Source: Rhodospirillales bacterium | Lineage (GTDB): Bacteria > Pseudomonadota > Alphaproteobacteria > UBA828 | DNA length: 7,398 nucleotides | Direction of reading: 5' to 3' | Assembly (NCBI GenBank): GCA_026712885.1 | Contig: JAPOPO010000006.1 | Coordinates: 1-7,398 of the forward strand | Part shown: positions 1-5,860 of the stretch, in pieces | Layout of the letters: every line of letters begins with the position of its first letter | Position numbering within the stretch: the first letter of the stretch is position 1 | Made by a program: the position numbers and the translations under genes | The notes under the pieces: model-generated | The model's database searches: none | Seen by the model: only the letters and a program-made list of their open reading frames with translations | Told to the model about the DNA's origin: nothing

Positions 1-1
1 C

Positions 2-154
2 ACCATCGGCAACTTCGGCACCTTCAGCATCGTCAAGCGCAAGGGGCGCAAGGGCCGCAACCCGCAGACCGGCGAGGCGATCCGCATCCGGGCCTCCAAG
101 GCCCTCCGCTTCCGCGCCTCCGCCCAGCTTCGGAGAGCTGCCGGGGCGAAGTGA
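2..154 (+). CDS. HU/IHF-family DNA-binding protein, C-terminal part (5' end outside window)
   Basis: The frame is open from the left edge to a TGA at 152-154 and gives 50 residues starting TIGNFGTFSIVKRKGRKGRN. The GNFGTF stretch followed by GRNPQTGE is the signature of the HU/IHF family: the turn into the two-stranded beta arm, whose tip carries the proline that intercalates into DNA. Family members are about 90-100 residues, so roughly half the protein lies upstream. Such proteins bind as dimers in the minor groove and bend or compact DNA in the nucleoid. The tail is unusually rich in arginine (RASKALRFRASAQLRRA) and ends in a short AAGAK extension. HU cannot be told from an IHF subunit on this half, so no symbol is given. 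The gene has the high GC of the host, and the low-GC segment begins just after its stop. Confidence 0.88.
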   Translation, partial: TIGNFGTFSIVKRKGRKGRNPQTGEAIRIRASKALRFRASAQLRRAAGAK

Positions 155-263
155 TCGTCGCGTAGCCGTCAGGTGCGCTTCTCTGCGGTGGCGAGATAAG
201 TATTGCCGCCTGTTGCCCTCGGGCATCAAGCTCTTGTGTCGCATTGTTGGGATTATGTCCGCT

Positions 264-269
264 GGGAGG
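264..269 (+). promoter_or_regulatory. Shine-Dalgarno site deciding a TTG start at 275
   Basis: GGGAGG sits 5 bases before the TTG at 275-277, an ideal distance for a ribosome binding site. The more upstream in-frame starts (TTG at 203, GTG at 236) have no comparable purine-rich site. They would also add an extension, PPVALGHQALV and onward, that does not look like part of the domain. Confidence 0.7.
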
Positions 270-274
270 TTGTT

Positions 275-1255
275 TTGCCGTGTCCAATTTGGGGTACTCC
301 TGCCGAAGAGAAACCCAATGATGGTCGGGACGGCGCACTAGTGAGTTCACCGCGAACGGGCGGTGAGTACTTTATTTCTGGAACAGCAGTTGCGATCATA
401 GAGAACTGCGACGATGCCACGAAGGCACGTCTTACCTCAAAGTTGGTGGAAGAACGGCATCTCGGCAATCTATGTCCTGAAGTCACCGCTACTGCGATCT
501 CAGAAGCGAAACTAAGGCGTAGCATGTCGATCGACAAACGTGTCGACGGGGTGCTTCTTTATTTTGAATCAAAGTCGGAACACCTAGGGTCATCGATCCA
601 GTATCGCGAATTTTTCCAAATTTATGACCATATTAATTTGGATGACTTGGAGGTAACCTATTTCCAACTTCTTGCCCATTCGGAGTGTGTTGGCACTTGC
701 GACTTGGAATTCCTTTTGCACTATCTTATGAAAGCCGAAATGGTCTCCTGTGATGTTATCGATGCTAGAATCAAGACGTGTACTCTGTCTGTGAAGGGGT
801 ACGCTAGATTAGATGCTTTAAGGCATGTCTCTACTTCGTCTTCGCGGGCATTCGTCGCGATGTGGTTTGATGCGTCCATGGCCGAGGCGTGGGAGCATGG
901 ATTCAAGCCGGCAGTTGAAGAAGCAGGGTATGAGCCGGTGCGCATCGACAAAATGGAGCACATAAACAAAATTGACGACGAGATCATTGCAGAAATTCGC
1001 AAAGCCCGATTCCTAGTGGCGGACTTTACACATGGCAAGAACGGCGCGCGCGGAGGTGTATATTACGAGGCAGGGTTCGCGCGTGGACTGGGTATCCCTG
1101 TTATTTCTACGTGCCGACAAAATGCGATCACGAAGGTTCACTTTGACACTCGCCAATACAATCATATATTGTGGGATCAAGTGAGCGAATTGCGAGATAA
1201 CTTACGAAAACGCATTGAGGCCGTGATTGGCGAAGGGCCAATGCGGAACAAATGA
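275..1255 (+). CDS. TIR-like / nucleoside 2-deoxyribosyltransferase-like protein, putative defence gene
   Basis: This predicted soluble protein has 326 residues from the TTG at 275, or up to 350 if translation began at 203. I chose 275 for its Shine-Dalgarno site and because the protein then opens directly with MPCPIWGTPA. Three parts are visible. Residues 1-40 look like a decayed zinc ribbon (CPIW, then SPRTGGEYFISGTA). About 130-172 resembles the end of a small winged helix (LHYLMKAEMV, LSVKGYARLDAL). Residues 182-318 are a Rossmann-like TIR/NDT-type domain: FVAMWFD at 183-189, VAD at 248-250, GGVYYEAGFARGLGIPVI at 260-277 and FDTRQYNHILW at 290-300. By analogy with deoxyribosyltransferases, D250 and E265 are the likely active-site acids, so cleavage of an N-glycosidic bond in a nucleotide or NAD is plausible but unproven. 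Codon use (ATA, TTA, AGA) and low GC differ from all neighbours and suggest transfer. Similar domains occur in antiphage proteins. Substrate and partners are unknown. Confidence 0.72.
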   Translation: MPCPIWGTPAEEKPNDGRDGALVSSPRTGGEYFISGTAVAIIENCDDATKARLTSKLVEERHLGNLCPEVTATAISEAKLRRSMSIDKRVDGVLLYFESKSEHLGSSIQYREFFQIYDHINLDDLEVTYFQLLAHSECVGTCDLEFLLHYLMKAEMVSCDVIDARIKTCTLSVKGYARLDALRHVSTSSSRAFVAMWFDASMAEAWEHGFKPAVEEAGYEPVRIDKMEHINKIDDEIIAEIRKARFLVADFTHGKNGARGGVYYEAGFARGLGIPVISTCRQNAITKVHFDTRQYNHILWDQVSELRDNLRKRIEAVIGEGPMRNK

Positions 1256-1385
1256 GAAAATCAAATTGTTTGCAGGCTTGAAAAATAGGTTTAGATGTTA
1301 CACTCGTCGAAGATATAGTAACTTATCCAGGAAATGTTGTTGAGGAAATGCGCTTAAGTGGTTCGTAAGAATAACTTGATTACTG
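1256..1385. other. A+T-rich gap between two converging genes
   Basis: The TIR-like gene and yedK end toward each other across these 130 bases. An 8-base direct repeat (AGGAAATG at 1329-1336 and 1343-1350) and a weak 5-base inverted repeat (GTTAC / GTAAC near 1299-1323) are present. There is no G/C-rich hairpin followed by a T-run, so I cannot place a terminator for either gene. I see no small open frame with a credible start. Confidence 0.4.
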
Positions 1386-2105
1386 CTACGTTATACCCAG
1401 TTCCAAGTTGAGTGCGTCGCTCCCTACAGGCTCCAAACACCCTTCATCATCATTCGCCGGCTTGTTCACCAGTGTGCTCACCGGGTGAAACGCCATGGCC
1501 TCGGCAGGGTAGGGGGCGAGGGGGATTGCTTCGCCTGCGAGCCAGGGGGCGTACGCGTCTGGCGGCAGGATCACGGGCATGCGGGGGTGGATCGGGGCGA
1601 GCGCCGGGTTGGCCTCGGTGGTGAGGATGGTGCAGGTCTCCAGCACGTCGCCCGGGTCCAGTTCGGATAGCGAGCCGGTGAGGGCGAGGCCATCGGGCAC
1701 CCGCCAGCTCTCCCACAGCCCGGCGAAGACGAAGCCGGCGCCGTCCTTCAGCCCGATCAGGTAGGGCTGCTTGGCCTTGCCCTCGTGCTTCCACTCGTAG
1801 AAGCCGTCGGCCGGGATCAGGCAGCGGCGCGCCTTGAAGGCGGCGCGGAACGAGGGTTTTTGGTGCGCGGTCTCGGAGCGCGCGTTGATCATCTTGTAGC
1901 CGATGTTCGGCTCCTTGGCCCACGCGGGGACCAGCCCCCAGCGCAGCATGGAGAGGCGGCGGCCGCCCTCGCTCACGCGCACCGCCGCGATGCTCTGCCC
2001 CGGCGCCACGTTGTAGCGCGGCCGCAGGTTCTGCGGTGTGCCGATCAGGCCGAGGAGCTCGTGAAGCTCGCGCCAGGAGAGGCGCTGGGTGAAGCGTCCG
2101 CACAT
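1386..2105 (-). CDS. yedK: SOS response-associated peptidase (SRAP/YedK, HMCES-type abasic-site shield)
   Basis: The 239-residue protein starts MCGRF, so the initiator is fixed: removal of Met exposes Cys2. SRAP proteins use that cysteine to form a thiazolidine crosslink with abasic sites in single-stranded DNA, protecting them during replication. The expected residues are all seen: Cys2, Asn74 in MINARSET, Glu104 in GFYEWK and His163 in HPRMPVIL, matching the Cys2/Asn75/Glu105/His160 set of E. coli YedK (222 residues). The ending HPVSTLVNKPANDD is typical, but the last residues (LNLELGIT) run into the low-GC segment, so the 3' end may have been altered at the junction. The start lies 29 bases after the SDR stop on the same strand, with no clear Shine-Dalgarno site. 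That gap can form a hairpin (GGCGGC at 2114-2119 with GCCGCC at 2130-2135). Co-transcription with the SDR is likely from spacing alone. Confidence 0.95.
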   Translation of the reverse strand: MCGRFTQRLSWRELHELLGLIGTPQNLRPRYNVAPGQSIAAVRVSEGGRRLSMLRWGLVPAWAKEPNIGYKMINARSETAHQKPSFRAAFKARRCLIPADGFYEWKHEGKAKQPYLIGLKDGAGFVFAGLWESWRVPDGLALTGSLSELDPGDVLETCTILTTEANPALAPIHPRMPVILPPDAYAPWLAGEAIPLAPYPAEAMAFHPVSTLVNKPANDDEGCLEPVGSDALNLELGIT

Positions 2106-2134
2106 GGTCGTCGGGCGGCGGGTCGGCGCGCCGC

Positions 2135-2890
2135 CTACCAGGCGGTCCAGCCGTGGTCGATCGAGAGGTGGGCGCCGTGCACGGCGTCGGCCTCCGACGA
2201 GACCAGATAGGCCACGGCGCCGGAGACGTCGTCGGCGTTCATCCAGTAGCGGCCGACCGGCGAGAGGGCGTTCTTACTCTCGACCACACCGGGCTTGGCG
2301 CGGATGGCGGCGTTCATGTCGGTCTCCGTCGCGCCGGGGGCGACCGCGTTGACGTTGATCCCGTGCGGCGCGAGCTCCATGCAGAGCGCCTTGGTCAGGA
2401 TCATCTGGCCGCCCTTGGACGCGCAGTAGGCGCTGCCGCCCTGCCCGCCGACGAGGCCGAGGGTCGAGGCGACGTTGACGATCTTGCCGGCGCCCTTTGC
2501 CTTCATCACCGGCGCCACCGCCTTGACCATGAAGAAGCTGCCCTTGAGATTGATGTCGATCTGGGCGTCCCAGAGCTCCTCGGTGGTCTCCTCCATGGGG
2601 AGCGGGTAGTAAACGCCGGCATTGTTGATGAGGATGTCGATGGTGCCGAAGGCGTCGGCCACCTCCGCCGCCAGCCGCTCGCAGTCCGCCACCCGCGAGA
2701 CATCCGCCTGAAACGGCGCGGCGTGGCCGCCGGCGTCCACGATCTCCTGCACCACGGCCTCCGCCTTCGCGCGCGCGGTGTGCGCGACCACCGCGACGTG
2801 GGCGCCATCCGCCGCCAGCCGGCGCGCGATGCAGGCGCCGATCCCGCGCGAGCCGCCGGTGACGATCGCCACCTTGCCCTCCAGCCTCAT
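2135..2890 (-). CDS. Short-chain dehydrogenase/reductase (FabG-like SDR)
   Basis: The 251-residue protein is a classical SDR, a soluble NAD(P)H-dependent oxidoreductase acting on a hydroxyl/carbonyl pair. It shows the cofactor motif TGGSRGIG at 11-18, D63 in QADV, NNAG at 89-92, and the catalytic tetrad N114, S142, Y155 and K159 in YCASK. The PG motif (VAPGATETD) follows near 185. Strand beta2 ends VVAHTAR with no acidic residue, which favours NADP(H) over NAD(H). The ATG at 2890 is preferred to one 10 codons upstream because a GGAGG site lies 6 bases before it and SDRs usually start MRLEGKVAIVTGG. It resembles 3-oxoacyl-ACP reductases and sugar or polyol dehydrogenases. With no acyl-carrier or fatty-acid gene nearby, the substrate cannot be assigned and fabG should not be used. 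It precedes yedK by 29 bases on the same strand. Confidence 0.93.
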   Translation of the reverse strand: MRLEGKVAIVTGGSRGIGACIARRLAADGAHVAVVAHTARAKAEAVVQEIVDAGGHAAPFQADVSRVADCERLAAEVADAFGTIDILINNAGVYYPLPMEETTEELWDAQIDINLKGSFFMVKAVAPVMKAKGAGKIVNVASTLGLVGGQGGSAYCASKGGQMILTKALCMELAPHGINVNAVAPGATETDMNAAIRAKPGVVESKNALSPVGRYWMNADDVSGAVAYLVSSEADAVHGAHLSIDHGWTAW

Positions 2891-3091
2891 GCCCTGCCTC
2901 CGGTCGTTCGAGGCTGGCACGATAGCATGTGAAGCAGGCTCCTTTCCCCGTGTGGCGCGTCCCCCTCGCGACCAAACTCATGTGACGGAGAGATTGAGGG
3001 CGTTCGTCGTGCCGGCTCCGGGCTCATTGGCGACCGAAGATGCTCAGCCGTCGAAAACAGACCTGCGCGGGGCATACCGCGGCCCGGCTCT
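2891..3091. other. Gap between hydroxyacid dehydrogenase and SDR
   Basis: These 201 bases separate two minus-strand genes and should hold the SDR promoter. I found no convincing -35/-10 pair. Just after the dehydrogenase stop, a 5-base stem (CGCGG / CCGCG around a TATGCC loop) is followed some 8 bases later by a short TTTT on the minus strand, near 3052-3084. It is too weak to call a terminator. The spacing suggests that the dehydrogenase and the SDR are separate transcription units. Confidence 0.35.
2897..2901 (-). promoter_or_regulatory. Shine-Dalgarno site of the SDR gene
   Basis: Read on the minus strand, GGAGG lies 6 bases upstream of the ATG at 2890-2888. This supports the shorter 251-residue product over a start at 2920. 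Confidence 0.75.
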
Positions 3092-4084
3092 TCAGGCGCC
3101 GCGCTCGTCCGCACCCAACAGGTTTCGAGGCACCTCGCCATCCAGCCATCGGCGCACGTTGCGAGCGCCCTGGCGTACCGCTTCGACCTGCGCGCCGGGC
3201 ACACTGGCGGAATTGTGCGGCGCGGCGATCACATTGGGCAGGTCCAGGAACGGGTGGGCGATGCGGAACTCGCCGTGCCTCACCGGTTCGATCCACCAAG
3301 ATTCCAGGCAGGCAAAGAACCGTTCGTTGTCGACCAGATGGCGGTAGAGCGCGTCCTCGTCGACGATTTCGCCGCGCGCGACATTGACCAGGATCGCGTC
3401 GTCCTTCATCCAGCCGAGTTCGCGAGCGCCGATCAGTCCAGCCGTCGTCCCGGTCAGGGACAGCGAGATGACGGCGACATCGGCGCGGCGGAGCACAGTC
3501 TCCAGCGCCGCCAGGGTGCCAACGAACGACACCTCTTCGTCGGTCTCGCCGCTGCGGTTGATGGCGTGGATCTCGGCGCCCAGCGTGCGGAACAGCCGGG
3601 CCGCGGCACGCCCGACGCCGCCGAAGCCGAGGATCGCGCAAGCCGCCCCCTCGAGCGTCTTGTTGTCGACGAACTGGTTGAACCGCCCCTCGCGCATCTC
3701 CCTGTGCTCGACCGGCAGGCGCTTGGCCGCGGCCAACGTGATGGCCAGCACGAACTCCGCCATCTGGCCGGCGTAGGCGCCCGCGTTCGAGGCAATGGGC
3801 AGATCGCGCGGAAAGAGATGCAGCGGCACGTGATCGACGCCTGCGGGCAGGAGCTGCATGAAGCCGAGCGCCGTCATCGCTGCGACATCGTCGGCCGTGA
3901 TCTCGATCCGGGGGTTCAGGGCGATCAGCACGCGCGCCCGCGCCCGCACGGTGTCCCACTCCGCCGGCGCGAGATCGGATCGGAAGAGCAGTTCGCAGCA
4001 GGAGCCGAGCTCTTGCCGGTAGGCGGCGCGCGCGTCCGGCGTCGGGTCGTGGGCGACGAGAACGCAGGGAAGGGTCGTGATCAT
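3092..4084 (-). CDS. D-isomer-specific 2-hydroxyacid dehydrogenase
   Basis: The 330-residue protein has the usual length of NAD(P)-dependent D-2-hydroxyacid dehydrogenases, which interconvert 2-keto acids and D-2-hydroxy acids in the cytoplasm. The nucleotide-binding loop GFGGVG is at 153-158. The catalytic Arg-Glu-His set is visible as R237 in NVARGEIVDEDAL, E266 in WWIEP and H290 in APHNSA. Upstream, LLPAGVDHVPL and SNAGAYAGQMAEFVLA match the substrate-domain hinge of the family. Two details are unusual: the common ALDVF/W..EP stretch reads CLESWWIEP, and beta2 ends INRSG (N176, R177, S178) where NAD-specific members carry Asp, so NADP is possible. The ATG at 4084 has no strong Shine-Dalgarno site, but no better in-frame start is near. 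The gene is divergent from ruvX. The substrate (glyoxylate, hydroxypyruvate, phosphoglycerate or another acid) cannot be told. Confidence 0.92.
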   Translation of the reverse strand: MITTLPCVLVAHDPTPDARAAYRQELGSCCELLFRSDLAPAEWDTVRARARVLIALNPRIEITADDVAAMTALGFMQLLPAGVDHVPLHLFPRDLPIASNAGAYAGQMAEFVLAITLAAAKRLPVEHREMREGRFNQFVDNKTLEGAACAILGFGGVGRAAARLFRTLGAEIHAINRSGETDEEVSFVGTLAALETVLRRADVAVISLSLTGTTAGLIGARELGWMKDDAILVNVARGEIVDEDALYRHLVDNERFFACLESWWIEPVRHGEFRIAHPFLDLPNVIAAPHNSASVPGAQVEAVRQGARNVRRWLDGEVPRNLLGADERGA

Positions 4085-4201
4085 CCGGCAAGGACCAACT
4101 AGCGGACGGGAGCGCCGACGATGTTTAGCAGATCGCCTGCGCCAAGGCTCGCGGTAGTCGGTGGAGCGCGCGACTCCATGCTAACGTGCCGCCGGCGAGT
4201 C
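4085..4201. other. Divergent intergenic region (dehydrogenase / ruvX)
   Basis: These 117 bases must carry the promoters of both divergent genes. No -35/-10 pair with normal spacing stands out on either strand. The ruvX frame stays open through most of it, from an ATG at 4121 and another at 4178, but that extension (MFSRSPAPRL...) does not look like RuvX. Confidence 0.35.
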
Positions 4202-4666
4202 ATGGCGATCTGCGATCTGAGCGAGGTGGACGGTTTGTTGGCGGCAGGGGCGCGCCTGATGGGGCTCGATCTCGGGGCCAAGACCATCGGTGTCGCTGTC
4301 TCCGACGTGAGCCGCATGATCGCGACGGCGCGGACGACGCTGAGGCGGACCAAGCTCTCCCGCGATATCGAGACCCTGCGCGCGCTGATCGAGGCGGAAG
4401 GGATCGGCGGCATTGTCGTGGGGCTGCCGGTCAACATGGACGGCAGCGAAGGCCCGCGGGCGCAATCCGCCCGCGATACGGCCGCAAGGCTGGCCGAGGC
4501 GCTCGCGCTCCCGGTCGCCCTCTGGGACGAGCGCTGGTCCACCGTTGCGGCCGAGCGCGCGATGCTCGACGCCGATCTCTCGCGGCGCAAGCGCGCGCGG
4601 GTGGTCGACCAGGTGGCGGCGGCCTACATCCTGCAGGGCGCGCTCGACCGGCTGCGTACGCCGTAG
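4202..4666 (+). CDS. ruvX: RuvX/YqgF, RNase H-fold putative pre-16S rRNA nuclease / Holliday junction resolvase
   Basis: The 154-residue protein is slightly longer than E. coli YqgF (138). Family signatures are complete: GLDLGAKTIGVAVSD at 21-35 with catalytic D23, VGLPVNMDGSEGPRAQ at 73-88, WDERWSTVAAER at 108-119 with E110, and RVVDQVAAAYILQ at 133-145 with D136. These acids sit where the RNase H fold binds metal. The family is implicated in maturing the 5' end of 16S rRNA and, in some bacteria, in cutting recombination intermediates. I chose the ATG at 4202 because MAICDLSEVDGLLAAGARLMGLD aligns with alphaproteobacterial starts. In-frame ATGs at 4121 and 4178 are possible, and the ribosome binding site (GGCGAG, close to the ATG) is weak. 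A Trp replaces the usual Leu in DERLST, a mild change. It stands alone on the plus strand, converging on the EamA gene. Confidence 0.93.
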   Translation: MAICDLSEVDGLLAAGARLMGLDLGAKTIGVAVSDVSRMIATARTTLRRTKLSRDIETLRALIEAEGIGGIVVGLPVNMDGSEGPRAQSARDTAARLAEALALPVALWDERWSTVAAERAMLDADLSRRKRARVVDQVAAAYILQGALDRLRTP

Positions 4667-4782
4667 CAGCAAGCCCGGGATTCCTCCCCGCACGATGGTC
4701 CGGCGCACATCGCGCAGCGGGTGCGTCAGTATCGCGTCATGCACCGCAGCCGCCCCCACTTCGGACTTGCACTTGCCCCGCT

Positions 4783-4824
4783 TGCCGCACTAATCCCGCC
4801 TAATCCCGGAGAATGCCGCACTAA
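4783..4824. repeat. Interleaved short direct repeats
   Basis: TGCCGCACTAA occurs at 4783-4793 and 4814-4824, 31 bases apart. Between them TAATCCCG occurs at 4791-4798 and 4801-4808, 10 bases apart, so about one helical turn. Their place between two converging genes argues against a promoter for either. They may be a degraded repeat or remnant coding sequence. Function unknown. Confidence 0.45.
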
Positions 4825-4840
4825 AATTGTCGTGTCCGTC

Positions 4841-4867
4841 CCACGCGGTGCGTGCCTGCGCACGTGG
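4841..4867 (-). terminator. Hairpin downstream of the EamA gene, possible weak terminator
   Basis: CCAC (4841-4844) pairs with GTGG (4864-4867), and GTGCG (4848-4852) with CGCAC (4859-4863), around a TGCCTG loop with a 3-base GCG bulge. On the minus strand it starts about 50 bases after the EamA stop, but the first T-run (TTTT) comes some 14 bases after the stem. It is therefore not a standard intrinsic terminator. No T-run follows on the plus strand. Confidence 0.25.
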
Positions 4868-4918
4868 CCGAGCGGCGCGAAGGGAAGGACTCAAGAATGA
4901 CCATGGCGAGAGGCCGGG

Positions 4919-5860
4919 CTAACGGAACTCGCGGATCGTGCCGCGCTGCACCGCCAGGCTCGCGAGCAGGACGATCGCGAGGCCGGGCACGGTCATCAGC
5001 GGCGGCGCGGGCTTGCCCAGGGCGAGGTCGAGAAGGAGCACGATCGCCGGCAGCGCGTAGCCGTAGGCCTGCACCCGGGTCGGGCCGAGGCGCAGCGTCG
5101 TGTACTGGGTCAGAAAGAAGGAGATGAGGGTGGGCAGGACCGCGAGATAGACGACACCGCCCAGCACCACCACCTCGACCCCGGACCAGTCGGTACGCCA
5201 GAGCTTGACGTTGCTCGCCGCCAACAGCCAGAGCGCTGCCGCCACCATGGTCCAGAACGTCTGCACCAGGACCGGCTCGCCCCGGTGCAGGCGCTTGATC
5301 AGCGAGCTGTAAACCGCGTAGCCCAAACAGCCGGCCAGGAAGATCCCGTCGCCGATGTTGACCTCGAGATTGACGAGGCGGGCAGGGTCGCCCCGGAAGA
5401 TCACCCAGAGCGCGCCGATCATGCCGAGGGCGAGCGCGGCCAGGCGATGGAGGCCGAGCCGCTCTCCCACCAGTACCGCGCCGAAGAGCGCGGAAAGTCC
5501 GGGCACGATGGTGAAGATCGCGCTGGTGTTGAGGCCGCTGGTGTAGCGCAGCGCCTCGAACATGCACCAGAAGAAGAAAGCCAGGGGCGCGCCCAGCGCG
5601 AGATAGCGGACGAACGACCGGGCCGGCGGCAGCGCCAGCCCTTCGCGCCAGGCCAGGATCGGCGCCATGAGGAGCGCCGCGAGGACGAAGCGGATGCACA
5701 TCATCACCGCCGGGTCGAGGCCGTGGGTGATGTGCTCGCCGAGAGGAAAAGACGTGGAGATGACGACGATGATCAGGAAGGCGAGCGCGTGTGCATGCAG
5801 CTGGCCCGTGCGCACGGCATCTCCCGGCTGCTGTGCCGCTTGCGGCGTGTCCTGTCCCAT
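4919..5860 (-). CDS. EamA/DMT-family membrane transporter
   Basis: This is a 313-residue integral inner-membrane protein with about ten hydrophobic segments, the usual size and layout of drug/metabolite transporters with two EamA repeats. The first repeat runs about residues 24-156 and the second about 168-304. The first carries the EamA signature: IVPGLSALFGAVLVGERL, with P120 and E133 ending the fourth segment. In the second the matching position reads LPAIVLLLDLALGKP, so the acidic residue is lost, as in many family members. Early on, STSFPLGEHITHGLDPAVMMCIRF matches the typical first loop. DMT members export or import amino acids, nucleobases or other small metabolites; no substrate is indicated here. 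The ATG at 5860 has GAGG very close to it. A GTG at 5815 with GGGAGA 5 bases before it is a real alternative giving 298 residues. It lies 88 bases after the permease gene on the same strand. Confidence 0.92.
   Translation of the reverse strand: MGQDTPQAAQQPGDAVRTGQLHAHALAFLIIVVISTSFPLGEHITHGLDPAVMMCIRFVLAALLMAPILAWREGLALPPARSFVRYLALGAPLAFFFWCMFEALRYTSGLNTSAIFTIVPGLSALFGAVLVGERLGLHRLAALALGMIGALWVIFRGDPARLVNLEVNIGDGIFLAGCLGYAVYSSLIKRLHRGEPVLVQTFWTMVAAALWLLAASNVKLWRTDWSGVEVVVLGGVVYLAVLPTLISFFLTQYTTLRLGPTRVQAYGYALPAIVLLLDLALGKPAPPLMTVPGLAIVLLASLAVQRGTIREFR

Larger units (their letters stand above)
155..1400. other. Low-GC segment, probably horizontally acquired
   Basis: Between the HU stop and the 3' end of yedK the base composition falls sharply. 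For example 601-660 has 20 G/C in 60 bases, whereas the flanking genes are strongly G/C-rich with mostly G or C at third codon positions. The segment holds one gene (275-1255) plus about 120 bases before it and 130 after it. I see no integrase, transposase, terminal inverted repeat or clear flanking direct repeat, so the mode of entry is not visible. The edges are approximate because composition changes over some tens of bases. Acquisition by transfer is inferred from composition alone. Confidence 0.6.
4667..4918. other. Convergent intergenic region with short repeats and no gene
   Basis: These 252 bases lie between the 3' ends of ruvX and the EamA gene. I find no RNA gene or credible coding frame. 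The segment holds two copies each of TGCCGCACTAA and TAATCCCG (4783-4824) and a hairpin at 4841-4867. CCGGGATT at 4675-4682 is complementary to AATCCCGG at 4802-4809, but over 100 bases apart. A stretch near 4863-4882 looks superficially like a tRNA D-arm (GTGGCCGAGCGGC), but no anticodon arm or T-loop follows. Confidence 0.5.

Noticed and set aside
187..225. Terminator for the HU gene (stem GGTGGC / GCCGCC, then TGCCC / GGGCA)
   Set aside because: The first stem has a wobble pair and a 12-base loop, the second a 2-base loop, and no T-run follows either.
2153..2932. Long plus-strand open frame opposite the SDR gene
   Set aside because: It mirrors a GC-rich real gene, its translation is rich in His, Arg, Gly and Asp with no family motif, and the minus-strand SDR has complete catalytic motifs.
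3052..3084. Terminator after the hydroxyacid dehydrogenase
   Set aside because: The stem has only 5 base pairs and the T-run is short and about 8 bases away.
2135..4084. SDR plus hydroxyacid dehydrogenase as a defined catabolic operon with the sugar permease
   Set aside because: A 201-base gap separates the two enzymes, and ruvX on the opposite strand separates them from the transporter. No shared substrate is indicated.
3024..4091. Overlapping minus-strand frame in another register over the hydroxyacid dehydrogenase
   Set aside because: It is an Arg-rich shadow of the true frame with no recognisable domain.
3215..4102. Long plus-strand open frame opposite the hydroxyacid dehydrogenase
   Set aside because: It is a composition-driven shadow frame; the sense gene has the GxGxxG loop and the Arg-Glu-His set.
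4859..4925. Possible tRNA (Ser/Leu-like D-arm GTGGCCGAGCGGC)
   Set aside because: No acceptor pairing, anticodon stem or TTCGA-type T-loop follows, so the match is chance.
5157..5173. Third copy of the permease repeat inside the EamA gene
   Set aside because: Only a shorter part matches, and it encodes a similar Val/Leu-Gly-Gly stretch with the same codons. This looks like convergence from codon bias, not a shared element.
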